Assembly (NCBI RefSeq): GCF_042477335.2
Contig: NC_091260.1
Coordinates: forward strand, 48,131,001-48,195,000
Source of the DNA: Ovis canadensis
Lineage: Eukaryota; Chordata; Mammalia; Artiodactyla; Bovidae
DNA length: 64,000 nt
Direction of reading: 5' to 3'
Part shown: positions 20,642 through 32,956 of the stretch, one piece after another
Position numbering within the stretch: the stretch's first letter is position 1
Layout: the number at the start of each line of letters is the position of its first letter
The notes under the pieces: generated by a model
Database searches by the model: none
What the model was told of the DNA's origin: nothing
The model's input: only the letters and a program-made list of their open reading frames with translations
Made by a program: the position numbers and the translations under genes

Positions 20642-22849
20642 TGATAATATATGCCAATATGGTAGATAGTATAGCATAACTGACTGCAAAACCAAGTACT
20701 CTAGAGTAATTTATTATAAAACCTTACCTTCCATTCCAAATAAACTTTCAGACAATGTTAAAATATACTCAACATTATAATTGGCCAGGAACATGAGGAA
20801 TAAAAAGAAGCTACTGCTCTGTGGTAATCTGAATGCAAGATCTTCTCTGTAGAAAGTTGTCACTGCCTTTAAGTGATAAACTATTTAGAGGGAAGGAAAG
20901 AGAAAAGGAAGTCTCTCTTGACTTAGCAAGAAACTATGAGTGAATAAAAATTAAGTTTAAGAAGTAAACAAAAAGAAAATAAAGTGTTAAAAACTGAAAA
21001 CAGAGTAAAGATTAGACCATGAAATAAATAATTTTATTCATATGATCTGGGAGAGAAAGAGAGACGATGAAAGGACATATGCTTAGAGGTTATGGAAAGA
21101 TAGAAGGAGGAAACAGGTTCTGGAAGAAACCAGAAAATTGGTCAGTTCAAGACATGGGGAAATTGGCTTCAAAAGCTGAGACAGAGAAAGAGAGAAGAGA
21201 TAAAAAAATGCCTTACATTTTATTGCACAGTATACTTCCCAGAGCATCTGGCAAAAGCTGTCTTTCTTCATTCCTACTTCCAACACTAGATTTTCAAATG
21301 AGCCTATCTCCTTCCTTACTGGAAAATGTCTAGAATCTAAATATAGATGACCTCAGTGATCCCACTGACCTCCAGTCAGGCATTTAGAAGGCCTTCTCTG
21401 GAGAGGATTACTGAGAATGGGGGCAGGAGAGCATCATGGCCTAGGAGTGTTTCCAGAGATGGAGCTCAGTGTTAGGCTTGAAATAAAGGCAAAGTCGGGG
21501 AGCAGAGGACATTCTGGAGGACTGAACAGCATAAACAAACACTGAGATGGGGGGAGGTGGCTGGGGGGGGGTGGGCACGAAGTACCACTGCTGGGACTGG
21601 TTGCATCCTTTGGAGTTTCTTAACCATCAGCCTAAAGAGATGGGATTTTTTCTTTGTTTATACCATCATAACCTGTAGGCTGAGACGAAGATTTTGAACT
21701 CTAGATAGGTATTATGAAAGAAATATTTTTGAAAGTTTACTTTGATGATAGAGTGCAGGAGGGCAGAGGGGAGAGGAGACCAAAGCAAGACCTTATTTCA
21801 AGAACCCACGTATGAGATGATGCATTAAAATAAGGTGGTATACTAAATTATTGGCTTAAGTGTAGAAGTAGTGGATCAAGAGACTATAAAGAAAAATGGC
21901 ATGGCATTGTGGGTGGAGGAGATCGCTCTATTTGGTGGCTATTTTGTCTCTCCCTTTATTGTGTTTATTTGAAAGACTTTTTGGCACTTAATTACAGCTG
22001 CCGAAGTGTACTTTCTTAGGAATGCTTATCTTACCTTTCCTGATTTAATGGTCTTTTCTCTCCTATCCATCACCAATATTATCAAAAAAGCACTGCTATA
22101 TAACAACTTCTAGGTGATTTCCCAATTTCTCAGAGGAGGTTCTTGTACAATATAATTCAGTAGGAGAAATATCTGCAACCTACATGTCTATGAATTCTCT
22201 CAGATTGCTGACAAGCAGTTAAACATTTAGAAAACATCTTCATTATAGAAAGAGGCATCTGAAGTTATCCTCAGTACCAACAAAGAATGAGGACTGCAAA
22301 GCCAAGGATACAAGACCACAGATAATCTGAAAAATATCATTTCTGAAGCCCTGATTGGAATCAACACAGATAACAAGGCTTTTATCTGAATTCCTTCAAC
22401 AACAACAACAAAGATCTTGAAAAATCTTTTACACAGTTTTCTGTTGATAAAAAGAAGGGAGGAAGTTTCATATTTTCCTTCCATCCCAGATATAAAGGGC
22501 AAAGTGAAAAGGAGGCAGAGCTCTTGAACACCAAGGAATATAATGGACCTATCCATAAGAGACATTGACTCCCTGACTCTGATTTAGTTCCAATTGATAT
22601 CACTAGGATGTCTACAGTCATCTGAACAAGTGTCACCTGTCCAAAGAGGACTCATAACCATGATCAGTCTCCCTACCACCACAAATATGGAGCTTCTCCA
22701 AGGGCCTTTTATCAGACTGCAGCCAATTATAGGAGCTAGCATCTTGAAAATTGTTCTTGAAATCCTCCTCATCCTAACTCCTCACAAAAAATCAGTGCAA
22801 TTCAGACAAGGTCCTCAATCACTGTTAAGCTTGCTCTGAAATATACTTT
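20642..22849. other. Unassigned 2.2 kb stretch
   Basis: Holds a G-rich patch at 21548-21576 (runs of 6, 9 and 3 G) and a (CAA)n at 22398-22412. Frames up to 112 codons (22227-22565, minus) show no conserved domain. I see no splice-like or repeat architecture. Confidence 0.45.
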
Positions 22850-23520
22850 GAATTCATCCATTCCTCTCCATCTCCACTGCCTCCATCCTCTTCCAAAGCA
22901 CTATGACCTTTCAAGACTGAGGAAATGAGGTCCTTATTTTCTCCACATCCAGTTTTTCCTTCTCTAATGCCTTCTTCATACAGAATTCAAAGGATTCCTT
23001 TTCCTTTTTTGTATCCTATTTTCTTGTATCACTGTCCTCACTGGCCTTCTCTCCATCCTTGACCACAGCCTTGCATATACTGTTCCTCCGTGTTTAGCCA
23101 CAATCTGCCAGTTCTTAGAAGGACCATTCCAGACATCACCAAATACATGAGGTTCCCTGGTTAGTTTCTTCTGTTTAGAATTCATCTGGCTACATAGTAC
23201 AAATTATCCTCTAGTCTAGTCTGTGATTTCATATATATTTATATACTTATTTGCTTAATGTCTTCCTCCCCTGCAAATGGTTGAGGCCATGATAGCAGAG
23301 ACATTTTTCCCTGTATCCTGGAGGCATAGGGCAAGTCTAGCATAGGGCATGAACCCAATAAATGCTCAATAAATAAATAAATCTAAAATGTAAACTCCAG
23401 CAGGGTAATAGTTATCTGTCACTGGTTTACTATTGTATCCTGATTGCCAAGGGATATGTATCTGATAAACTTTGGTAGATGTCCTCAAAGTATTAGTTCA
23501 GTAAGTAAGTAAGTAAAGAA
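22850..23520 (+). mobile_element. L2 LINE 3' end
   Basis: Sense L2 phrases: 'cttgcatatactgttcctcc', 'cttcctcccctgcaaatggt', and the terminal 'aacccaataaatgctcaata'. Two short AAAT and AAGT microsatellites (23366-23385 and 23500-23519) lie at or near its 3' tail. Confidence 0.7.
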
Positions 23521-24359
23521 ATAAAGAAACTATTTTCCCATTAATAGCTATTCCATTGAGAGATAGGCCTAATTACAGAAAATTCTTTCTCAAAGTGAGT
23601 TGGAGTCTCTGTCTATCACTTCTATGGTTTTGCCCTTTAATCTAGACCTGACTACATAAAGTACAGTTAGTTCCTTTACAGCATGAAGTTAAGACACACC
23701 AGCTTCCCTCGACCATCTTCAAGCGATAGCATGACTTTCAGACTTTTCCTTACTCTGCTTGTTCCCTACGTATACTGTAGTCTTATAGTTTTTTCTCTTG
23801 AAGTGCGTTGTCCCAAACTGTACCTGGGGTATGTACTATGATATTATTATCCCCATATTTTCATGCTGGGTATTTTTACTGGAAGTGCTTAATTACACAC
23901 CCTGGCAGGCAGGCTCTAGTATTAATTTATATTGAATTTTCAGCATGCTATTACACCCCAGGAATACAGTTAAATCAGGTCATCTATGTCTACTACTTAT
24001 GCATTTAATTTTGTGTACCTAAGTTAAGATTTTCCACTTATCCATAGTAAATAACAATGAGATTTAACTCTCACTTCCACACTCCTGAGATCTCTTTGAG
24101 TCCCAGTTCTGTCATTCAATGTAACTACTCTCTGTCTGCTCTCTGTCCTAGTTCTGTCATTCAGCGTACCTGCTGTTTTTTGTCTGTCTCAATTTTATGT
24201 CACCCAGCACCCCCAAAATTTTGCCTGTACCCTCATTCTTAAAACCCTTGTTCTTATGAGAAATCATGCTAGTACTCTGTCATCTTTCTAACTGTTTTCT
24301 CTTAGTCTCCTCTGAGGCTTTTCTCTACTTACTCATTCACCTATTCCATTTGATAGGTC
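23521..24359. other. Unassigned stretch with minor tandem phrase
   Basis: The phrase 'cagttctgtcattca' recurs around 24103-24165 with 'tctgtctgctctctgtcc' between, suggesting a small local duplication. Otherwise featureless. Confidence 0.4.
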
Positions 24360-24475
24360 ATGAAATAAAAGTTTTCTGAGCACCTCCCCTGTGCCGGAGA
24401 TTGGGCTAATATCCTGGATGGAAATACAAAGATGAAGAAGACACAGCTTTTGTCTTCAAATTAATTGCCCAAAAG
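24360..24475 (-). mobile_element. L2 3' terminal fragment
   Basis: 'ctgagcacctcccctgtgcc' followed by 'gaaatacaaagatgaagaag' is the complement of the L2 3' end. Confidence 0.6.
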
Positions 24476-24549
24476 TTCCATGGCCTTCACATATTACTGG
24501 GTGATTGTACCTATAATAATTGGCAAAAACATATATTCTGCTAAATTCT

Positions 24550-24960
24550 AAACCGATGTGTCCACCTTTATAATCTTTCCTAAGCTCTAGATGTTTATTT
24601 TCAATGTTTTACTAGGCTTCACTTAATTATCTGGCAAAGCTAATTCAAACTCATCATGGCCAAAACTTAACTCATTATTTATCACTGCCTCCAACCATCT
24701 CTAACACTTTCTATATTCCTGATCTTGACTGATGTTATCTTCATTTGCCTATCAGCTAAACTAGCAAGTTAAAATTCACCCCAGATTTACTATTATTTAC
24801 CTTTCACATAAAGTGGGTCATTGGGTCTTGTCAATTCAATCTCATAAATAACTCAAATACCTCTCTTCCTCTACAGCTGCTATTTTAGTTATCTTCTATC
24901 AGATGGATTATTTTTATATTCTGCTAATTGACTTCCATACTTCTAATTCCATTCTTTCCA
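24550..24960 (+). mobile_element. L2-type LINE fragment
   Basis: 'ctcatcatggccaaaactta', 'ttgggtcttgtcaattcaat' and 'acctctcttcctctacagct' follow the sense strand of the same ancient LINE seen at 17.7 kb. Confidence 0.5.
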
Positions 24961-25040
24961 AGTACACCCTCGACATTTCTGTCTGAAAAGAAGAAGAAAT
25001 TAAGGCATTTTTGTAACACATGTATTCTGTATCATAGTAA

Positions 25041-25258
25041 AGTGAAAGTGTTAGTTTCTCGGTCGTGCCTGACTCTTTATGACCCCATGCACTGTAAGCA
25101 GCCAGACTCCTCTGTCAGTGGGATTCTCCAGGCAAGAATACTGGAGTGGATAGCCAGTTCCTCCTTCAGGGGATCGTCCTGACCCAGGGATTGAATTTGA
25201 GTCTCCCATGTTGCAGGCAGATTCTTTACCATCTGAGCCACTAGGGAAGTCAACCGCA
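25041..25258 (-). mobile_element. Bov-tA SINE
   Basis: Full-length reverse copy. TSD TATCATAGTAA / TATCATAGCAA at 25030-25040 and 25259-25269. Confidence 0.95.
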
Positions 25259-25374
25259 TATCATAGCAAGATTTCAACAAACAAAAGAAGAAAATGGGGG
25301 CAAAGCCAAAATAAACTAGAAAAATACAATGGATCTGAAGATCATATCTAAAGCTTATTCATTCTTACCAAGGC

Positions 25375-25552
25375 TCTGATCTGCTCTAAGTGCTCTGCAT
25401 GTGCTGTCTCATTCCATCATGGATGCCCCTATGAAGACTGGTAAGGAAACTGAAAGGTTAACATGTCCTGGCACTGCGCTACTGACTTAGTAGATCTGAA
25501 CCCAAGATGTCTGTCTCTAGAACTCATGCTCTTAATCACTCACTGTGTTGCC
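25375..25552 (-). mobile_element. MIR remnant
   Basis: Complement of MIR: 'ctaagtgctctgcatgtgct', 'ggtaaggaaactgaaaggtt', then 'aactcatgctcttaatcact' at the tRNA-like end. Confidence 0.75.
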
Positions 25553-26199
25553 TTCTAAAAATGAAATAGAAGTATGAAAGTTATTCCATGAAATTTTATA
25601 TACTTGCTACAGGCGATCAACAGACTAACTCTTAACTGTCAAACAGCCAACACAAAGAGGAAAGAAAACAGACACAAGGTTCATAATGTTGGAAAGTAAA
25701 AACAAACCAGTTACCCATGGAAAACACTGCAATGCTTAATGCTAAGACCAATTTTGAAAAATGGAGGCACATTGACGTAAGCCAAGTTGGCTGCTTTAAA
25801 CTGTCAAGTTCTCTTGGTAAGATCTATATAGCCTCTGATGGTCAGAGTAAATGAGGAGCCACACCAGGCCATGTTGGTATATTGTGATGAGAGCAAGTCT
25901 CAGCCTAAATTCTGACATTATTTGCAGCATATAGTAGCAACATGACAGAAGAAAATACAGTCACACAACCTTAAAAATCTAGTGAAGTTTCAGCTTCCAT
26001 GTCAAGCATGTTGCAAGAATGACTTACTCAAGCCAGATGTAGTAATTGTAATGCTGCATGAAAACTGATCAGATTATTGGGTGAAGGATGCTCTTTCAAT
26101 GTTGCCAGTATTTCATGATATCAGATGGTGAGGGTTTAATGTATCCATCTCAAATTAGACATATTCCTTACCACAAAGATCAGAAAGAAAATAAGCCCA
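25553..26199. other. Unassigned stretch
   Basis: No recognised feature; AT-rich, no tandem repeats. Confidence 0.45.
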
Positions 26200-26572
26200 T
26201 CAGTTCAGTTCAGTCGCTCAGTCGTGTCCAACTCTTTGCGACCCCATGAATCGCAGCATGCCAGGAATCCCTGCCCATCACCAACTCCAGGAGTTCACTC
26301 AGACTCACGTCCATCGAGTCAGTGATGCCATCCAGCCATCTCATCCTCTGTCGTCCCCTTCTCCTCCTGCCCCCAGTCCCTCCCAGCATCAGAGTCTTTC
26401 CCAATGAGTCAACTCTTCACATGAGGTGGCCAAAGTACTGGAGTTTCAGCCTTAGCATCATTCCCTCCAAAGAAATCCCAGGGCTGATCTCCTTCAGAAT
26501 GGACTGGTTGGATCTCCTTGCAGTCCAAGGGACTCTCAAGAGTCTTCTCCAACACCACAGTTCAAAAGCATG
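26200..26572 (-). mobile_element. ART2A SINE (BovB-derived)
   Basis: From the terminal (CAGTT)n through 'gagtcagtgatgccatccag' and 'atgaggtggccaaagtactg' to 'accacagttcaaaagcat'. About 95% identical by eye to the copy at 61839-62248. Confidence 0.93.
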
Positions 26573-27090
26573 TTTTCTAGGCCAAAAATAAGAATAACAA
26601 GTAAGTATCATTGTAGCTTAAATGACAGTATTCATATATGAAAGAATCTAGTGACTAATGGTTATACAAAATCTACAGGTAACAGAAAATGTGAAGGTAC
26701 AAAGCCTTGCCCACCATACACCATCCAGGGTCCAGAATCTTGTTTTTAAAAAACATTTATTTGTTAAGGTGCTTTGATTATACCTATTCTTACCTTTTTT
26801 GTATTGTCTTTTATTTAGCTGTCAAAATATGATAAGGAAGCATGGGAGCCACCTTGCTGTCCCCTAATACTACAAGGACCTTTAGGACTTCTGTGGACAG
26901 TCTTCAAGGAGTCTCTGATCCTACTGAACACGGCCATAAGCTTCAGTGCAAATAGATATTCTACTGCTCTCAACAGATCTTCAAAAGGGACTTGGCCTGC
27001 CTACAATATGATGCATTTTTCTGTACTCTTTTTTTTCTCTTCCAAGGGACACTTGTTGGTCTCCTTGACAATAGTTTTGTATTACTCTTT
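26573..27090. other. Unassigned stretch
   Basis: Nothing recognised between the ART2A and the next Bov-tA. Confidence 0.45.
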
Positions 27091-27091
27091 G

Positions 27092-27303
27092 GGGTTCCCT
27101 GGTGGCTCAGAGGTTAAAGCGTCTGCCTGCAATGCGGGAGACCTTGGTTCGATCCCTGAGTCAGAAAGATCCCCTGGAGAAGGAAACGGCAACCCACTCC
27201 AGGATTTTTGCCTGGAGAATCCCATGGATGGAGAAACCTGGTGGGCTACAGTCCACGGGGTGGCAAAGAGTCGGACATGACTGAGTGACTTCACTTCACT
27301 TTC
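27092..27303 (+). mobile_element. Bov-tA SINE, well preserved
   Basis: The head keeps a near-consensus pol III B box, GGTTCGATCCC (27147-27157). The body ends in (TTCACTTCAC)-type tail. A short TSD-like CTTTGGG occurs on both sides. Confidence 0.94.
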
Positions 27304-29469
27304 ACTTTGGGTAGGTATTCTCTTCTCTTCACAATGGCAATTTCAATCTTTGTTAACCTGGTCGAGAACTCTCCTTTTCAACCTTTCAGAGCTTTGTGAA
27401 GAGCACTAAATAAACACTTTTCCGAAAAAGCTCCTCTAGTGTGTGAACACCAGTTACATTAGGGTGGGGGCTCACTGAATTTGGAGTCAACACTGGAAAC
27501 ATGTAAGAAGAGAAAACCTTTCCTTTCCCATGTTTTCCTCCTTTTAAACTTAGCTTCATGCTTGGGACCCCAAGAATCTGAATGAAGAAAGCGAAAATGT
27601 CAAAACCACATCATTCTAAATACATAGTGATTCAAATACATGTAGAGAACTGTAAAGAAGCTCATGCAACTAGCAGCAAACTACAAATGCTTAGAAGGGG
27701 ATTTATCATGTACAAATTGTGGATCCATCTCCATTGTCCTGGTGGCTCCAACCAGGGAATGTGTCTGTCCCCTTGTTGACATAGGCCATGCTAGAACAAA
27801 GAAAGTTGATGACATAAACACATCCTTTTCCCAGCACTTGAGTGTGTGTGATTTAACCTTTAACTCTTGCTTGTTGATGTAGGTGAGATGTCAAATACTT
27901 TCTACTGAGCTGTTGGCAACTCTTTAAAGTGTTTTCATCACTCTTGCACTAAGATGAGTCCAGGGTCAGTCTAACCCATCATTGTAATCTCATTGTAATC
28001 GAGTCACCTCCCCCACCCTCTCTTTTCTTTCTCTGCCACTTCCTCCAGACCTCAACAGGAAAGCGGTGACAAAGACCAGGGATCAGCCTGGCCGTCACTG
28101 TAAATCTGCAGTTACTTCAAGTGTTGCTTCCTGTTTTTGAAAAACTACATTCCTAGCACGGAATAGAGATTGAGGTCTTGTGACCAACTGTGAACAAATG
28201 ATGTAAACTGTGACACAAACAATAGGGAGTCCATATCAGATACTGTAAGCCAGTTTTCATCCTCCTTTAATTCTTTAGACTTAGAAATAAATCCTCTTAC
28301 TTCCTTTAGATCACACCTGCCATAAAAAGAAAAAACCACGCTTTTTACCCACTTCACACCTAAACCCATTCCATCTTTCCTGAGGCTGAACCTAAACCCA
28401 TCTTGTCTACTCAAAGATTTAAATGGACATATTTCTATTTAATGTTTAAGCCAAAAGTATAAAGTTCTTGCTAGTTTTGTCTTTGCAAGACAAAATCCTT
28501 GCACCACCAAAAGAGGGGAAAAAGCATAAGAATTCTCAGCAGTGTAATTTCATATATATTTTTTTCTTAGTAGTCATTCTTGTTATTTTAGAGCTAGTAG
28601 ACAATTCTGCTAAAAGAATTGACACTTTAGATGAGAGCAAAATAGCTGCACATATATATATAACACATACCTGGAGAAATAAACTTGAATAGACTAGATA
28701 CCACCATCAGCATTTTCGTCATTTCAGTCTGGAGCTTGCACTCATTTCTTGGAAAGGAAATTTCTGTCTCATTAAAGAGAAATGATTATGCCAAATGTAC
28801 AAAAATAACAGTGGGAGGTGGTGGTGGGGGTAGGATGGAGGAAGGTCACTGCATGACTCAGAGAGGTTTGGCTTCTATAATTAATATTTTTAAGCTATTT
28901 TACTTCATATTTGAAATAGAATTATATGTTTAGAAGGGGGAAAAGTTACACACAGCTAAAATGGGGTTTCTTAATCATGCACATACATGTAGTACTATCA
29001 TATAGCAAAATTGGGATGTGTCAAAACTATATATATATATATTTATATAGATCTGTAAGTACATACAGACATACATATAATCATACCTAGCTAAAGTAGG
29101 GTATGTCTTTTATGGTTTATTAAGCATAGATTTCTATTTTATTTACTTATTTATTTTTTGTATGTGATTCTATACTAAAAAAGCAATATTCTGAAGGCTA
29201 TTGTTATCACAAAGTAAACACTACTCATTTTACATAAGCAAACACACTTGCCAAGGTAAATATCCCATTACAGTCAAAATGGAGCCAACATGAGTGTATT
29301 AAAATTAGCCAGAAATTTTGGAGGAAAAAGCAGGAAGTTGGGTGGGATGGAGAAGCTGCATATGAATGGAATGGATTACACAAGCCCGGTTTGGGGAATC
29401 GCAAATTCCAAGTGCTTCTATGGAGTCCTCGACTTGGCTAAAAATAGCTTTGATGTACAATGACTTAGT
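27304..29469. other. Unassigned 2.2 kb stretch
   Basis: Contains (TA)n patches at 28650-28664 and 29028-29050. At 29438-29447 there is a perfect MEF2 consensus (CTAAAAATAG), with a TEAD-like GGAATGG near 29369. No coding signature is seen in frames up to 90 codons. Confidence 0.45.
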
Positions 29470-29790
29470 ATATTTATTTTTATTGAAGTATAGTAGATAT
29501 ACAATGTTGTGTTATTTCAGGTGTACAGTGAAGTGATTCAATTATACATATTTGTGTGTGTATATATACATATTATTTTTCAGATTCTTTTCCAGTATAG
29601 TTTATCCAAGATAGTGAACATAGTTTCCTGTGCTATACGGTAGGTCCTTGTTGTTCATCTATTTTATATATGGTACTGTATATCTGTTAACCCTGATCTC
29701 CCCCCTTCCCCTTCTGTAACCATAAGTTTGTTTTCTATGCCTGTGAGTCTATTTCACAAATAAGTTAATTTGTATCATTTTTAAACATAA
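29470..29790 (-). mobile_element. L1 3' UTR fragment
   Basis: Complement of an older L1 3' end: 'ttattgaagtatagtagata', 'ttcctgtgctatacggtagg', 'gtaaccataagtttgttttc' and 'aaataagttaatttgtatca'. Confidence 0.85.
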
Positions 29791-32581
29791 AGATCATTTA
29801 TCATTTTTAAATCATCTATGCCACATAAGAAAAAATTATCTCAGTTGAACTATCTTCTTGGCAACTCAATAAAAACTTTGTTTTAATTCATTCATTCATT
29901 TCAATCGTGGGCTTATTAATTTACAATATTGTGGTGGTTTTTGTCATACATTGACGTGAATCAGCCATGAGTGTACATGTATCCCTCTGTCCTGAACCTC
30001 CCTCCCGCCTTCCTCCCCATCCCATCCCTCTGGGTTGTTCCAGTGCACCAGCTTTGAGTGCCCTGATTCATGCATTGAACTTGGACTAGTCATCTATTTC
30101 ACATATGGAAATATACATGTTTCAGTGCTATTCTCTAAAATCATCGCACCCTCTTCTTCTCCCACAGAGTCCAAAAGTCTGTTCTTTATATCTGTGTCTC
30201 TTTTGCTGTCTCACATATAGGGTTGTCATTGTGATCTTTCTAAATTCCATACATATGTGTTAATATACTGTATTGGTGGTTTTCTTTCTGACTTACTTCA
30301 TTCTGTATAATTGGCTCCAGTTTCATCCACCTCATTATAACTGACTCAAATGTGTTCTTTTTAATAGCTAAGTAATATTCCTTTGTGCATATGTACCACA
30401 GCTTTCTTACCCATTCATCTGCTGATGGACATCTAGGCTGCTTCCATATCCTGGCTATTATAAACAGTGCTGCAATGAACATTGGGGTACACGTGTCTCT
30501 TTCAGTTCTGGTTTCCTCGGTGTGTATGCCCAGAAGTGGGATTGCTGGGTCATATGGCAGTTTTATTTCCAGTTTTTCAAGGAATCTCCACACCGTTCTC
30601 CATAGTGGCTGTACTAGTTTGCATTCCCACCAACAGTGTAAGAGGTTTCCCTTTTCTCCCCACCCTCTCTAGCATTTATTGTTTGTAGACTGTTCAATAG
30701 CAGCCATTCTGACTGGCGTGAGTTGGTTCCTCACTGTGGTTTTGATTTGCATTTCTCTGATAATGAGTGATGTTGAGTATCTTTTCATGTTTTAGTTAGC
30801 CATCTCTATGTCTTCTTCAGAGAAATGTCTGTTTAGTTCTTTGGCCCCTTTTTTTATTTTTCTGGTATTGAACTGCAAGTGCTGCTTGTATATTTTTAAG
30901 ATTAATTCTTTGTCAGTTGCTTCATTTGTTATTATTTTCTCCCATTCTGAAGGCTGTCTTTTTACCTTGCTTATAGTTTCCTTCATTGTGCAAAAGCTTT
31001 TAAGTTTAATTAGGTCCCCTTTGTTTATTTTTGCTTTTATTTACATTACTCTGGGAGGTGGGTCACAGAGGATCTTGCTGTGGTTTTTGTCAGAGGGTGT
31101 TCTGCCTACGTTTTCCTCTAGGAGTTTCATAGTTTCTGGTCTTACATTTAGATCTTTAATCCATTTTGAGTTTATTTTTGTGAATGATGTTAGAAAGTGT
31201 TCTAGTTTCATTCTTTTACAGGTGGTTGACCAGTTTTCCCAGCACTTGTTAAGGAGATTATCTTTTCTCCCTTGTACATTTTTGCCTCCTTTGTCAAAGA
31301 TAAAGTGTCCATACATGTGTGGATTTATCTCTGAACATTCTATTTTGTTCCATGGATCTATATTTCTGTCCTTTTGCCAGTATCATACTGTCTTGGTGAC
31401 TGTAGCTTCTTAGTAGAGCCTGAAGTCAGGCAGGTTGATTCCTCTAGTTCCATTCTTCTTTCTCAAGATTGCTTTGGCTATTCGCAGTTTTTTGTATTTC
31501 CATACAAATTGTGAAATTATTTGTTCTAGTTCTGTGAAAAATACCATTGGTAATTTGATAAGGATTGCATTGAATCTATAGATTGCTTTGGGTAGTATAT
31601 TCATTTTCAATATATTGATTCTTCCGATCTATGAACATGGTATATTTCTCCTTCTATTTGTGTCATCTTTGATTTCTTTCATCAGTATTTTATAGTTTCT
31701 ATGTATAGATCTTGTTTCTTTAGGTAAATTTACTCCTAAATATTTTATTCTTTTCATTGCAATGGTGAATGGGATTGTTTCCTTAATTTCTCTTTCTGTT
31801 TTTTCATTGCTAGTGTATAGGAATGCAAGGGATTTCTGTGTATTAATTTTATATCCTGCAACTTTACTATATTCACTGATTAGCTCTAGTAATTTTCTGG
31901 TTGTGTCTTTAGGGTTTTCCATATAGAGGATCATGCCATCTGCAAACAGTGAGAGTTTTACTTCTTTTTTTCCAATCTGGATTCCTTTTCTTTCCTTTTT
32001 TTCTCTGATTGCTGTGGCTAAAATTTCCAAAACTATATTGAATAGTAGTGGTGAGAGTGGGCACCCTTGTCTTGTTCCTGATTTTAGGGGAAATGCTTTC
32101 AGTTTTTCACCATTGAGGATAATGTTTGCTGTGGGTTTATCATATATGGATTTTATTATGTTGAGGTATGTTCCTTCTATGCCTGCTTTCTGGAGAGTTT
32201 TTAATCATAAATGGGTGTTGAATTCTATCAAAGGCTTTCTCTCCATCTATTGTGATAATCCTGTGGTTTTTATCTTTCAGTTTGTTAATGTGGTATATCA
32301 CATTGATTGATTTGCAAATATTGAAGAAACCTTGCATCCCTGGGATAAAGCCTACTTGGTCATGATGTATGATCTTTTTAATATGTTGTTGGATTCTGTT
32401 TGCCAGACTTTTATTGAGGATTTTTGCATCTATGTTCATCAGTGATATTGGCCTGTAGTTTTCTTTTTTTGTGGCATCTTTGTCTGATTTTGGTATTAGG
32501 GTCATGGTGGCCTCATAGAATGAGTTTGGGAGTTTACCTTCCTCTGCAACTTTCTGGAAGAGTTTGAGTAGGATAGGTGTT

Positions 32582-32702
32582 CAGTTCAGTTCAGTCGCTC
32601 AGTCATGTCCGACTCTCTGCGACCCCATGAATTGCAGCATGCCAGGCCTCCCTGTCCATCACCAACTCCCAGAGTTCACTCAAACTCACATCCATTGAGT
32701 CT
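32582..32702 (-). mobile_element. ART2A tail fragment inside L1
   Basis: Only the terminal ~120 bases, from (CAGTT)n to 'cacatccattgagtct'. TSD GATAGGTGTT at 32572-32581 and 32703-32712. Confidence 0.93.
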
Positions 32703-32712
32703 GATAGGTGTT

Positions 32713-32956
32713 GCTGCTAAGTCGCTTCAGTTGTGTCCAACTCAGTGTGACCCCATAGACGGCAGCCCACCGGGCTTCCTCGTCCCTGAGATTCTCCAGG
32801 CAAGAACACTGGAGTGGGTTGCCATTTCCTTCTCCAGTGCATGAAAGTGAAAAGTGAAAGTGAAGTTGCTCAGTCATGTCCGACTCTTAGCGACCCCATG
32901 GACTGCAGTCCACCAGTCTCCTCCATCTGGAGTGGGTTGCCATTGCCTTCTCCTCC
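32713..32956 (-). mobile_element. BOV-A2 SINE inside L1
   Basis: Starts with (GCT)n, two monomers joined by 'gcatgaaagtgaaaagtgaa'; the second monomer has an internal deletion at 'ctcctccatctggagtgggt'. It shares the target sequence of its neighbour: ATAGGTGTT at 32704-32712 and again at 32958-32966. Confidence 0.95.

Noticed and set aside
21548-21576. G-rich run as a quadruplex
   Set aside because: Only three clear runs of three or more G are separated by short loops; the fourth needs an 8-base loop, outside the usual rule.
22398-22412. Short CAA tandem and other small periodic runs considered as CRISPR-like
   Set aside because: Simple microsatellites only. No array of spaced identical repeats exists in the window, and the host is a mammal.
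27142-27165. Possible tRNA gene (good B box GGTTCGATCCC)
   Set aside because: It is the tRNA-Glu-derived head of a Bov-tA SINE, with no cloverleaf-forming acceptor stem; the same holds at about 54039 and other heads.
30808-31413. 201-codon plus-strand open frame, the longest in the window
   Set aside because: It is the antisense of L1 ORF2, whose reverse-transcriptase motifs read on the minus strand over the same interval.
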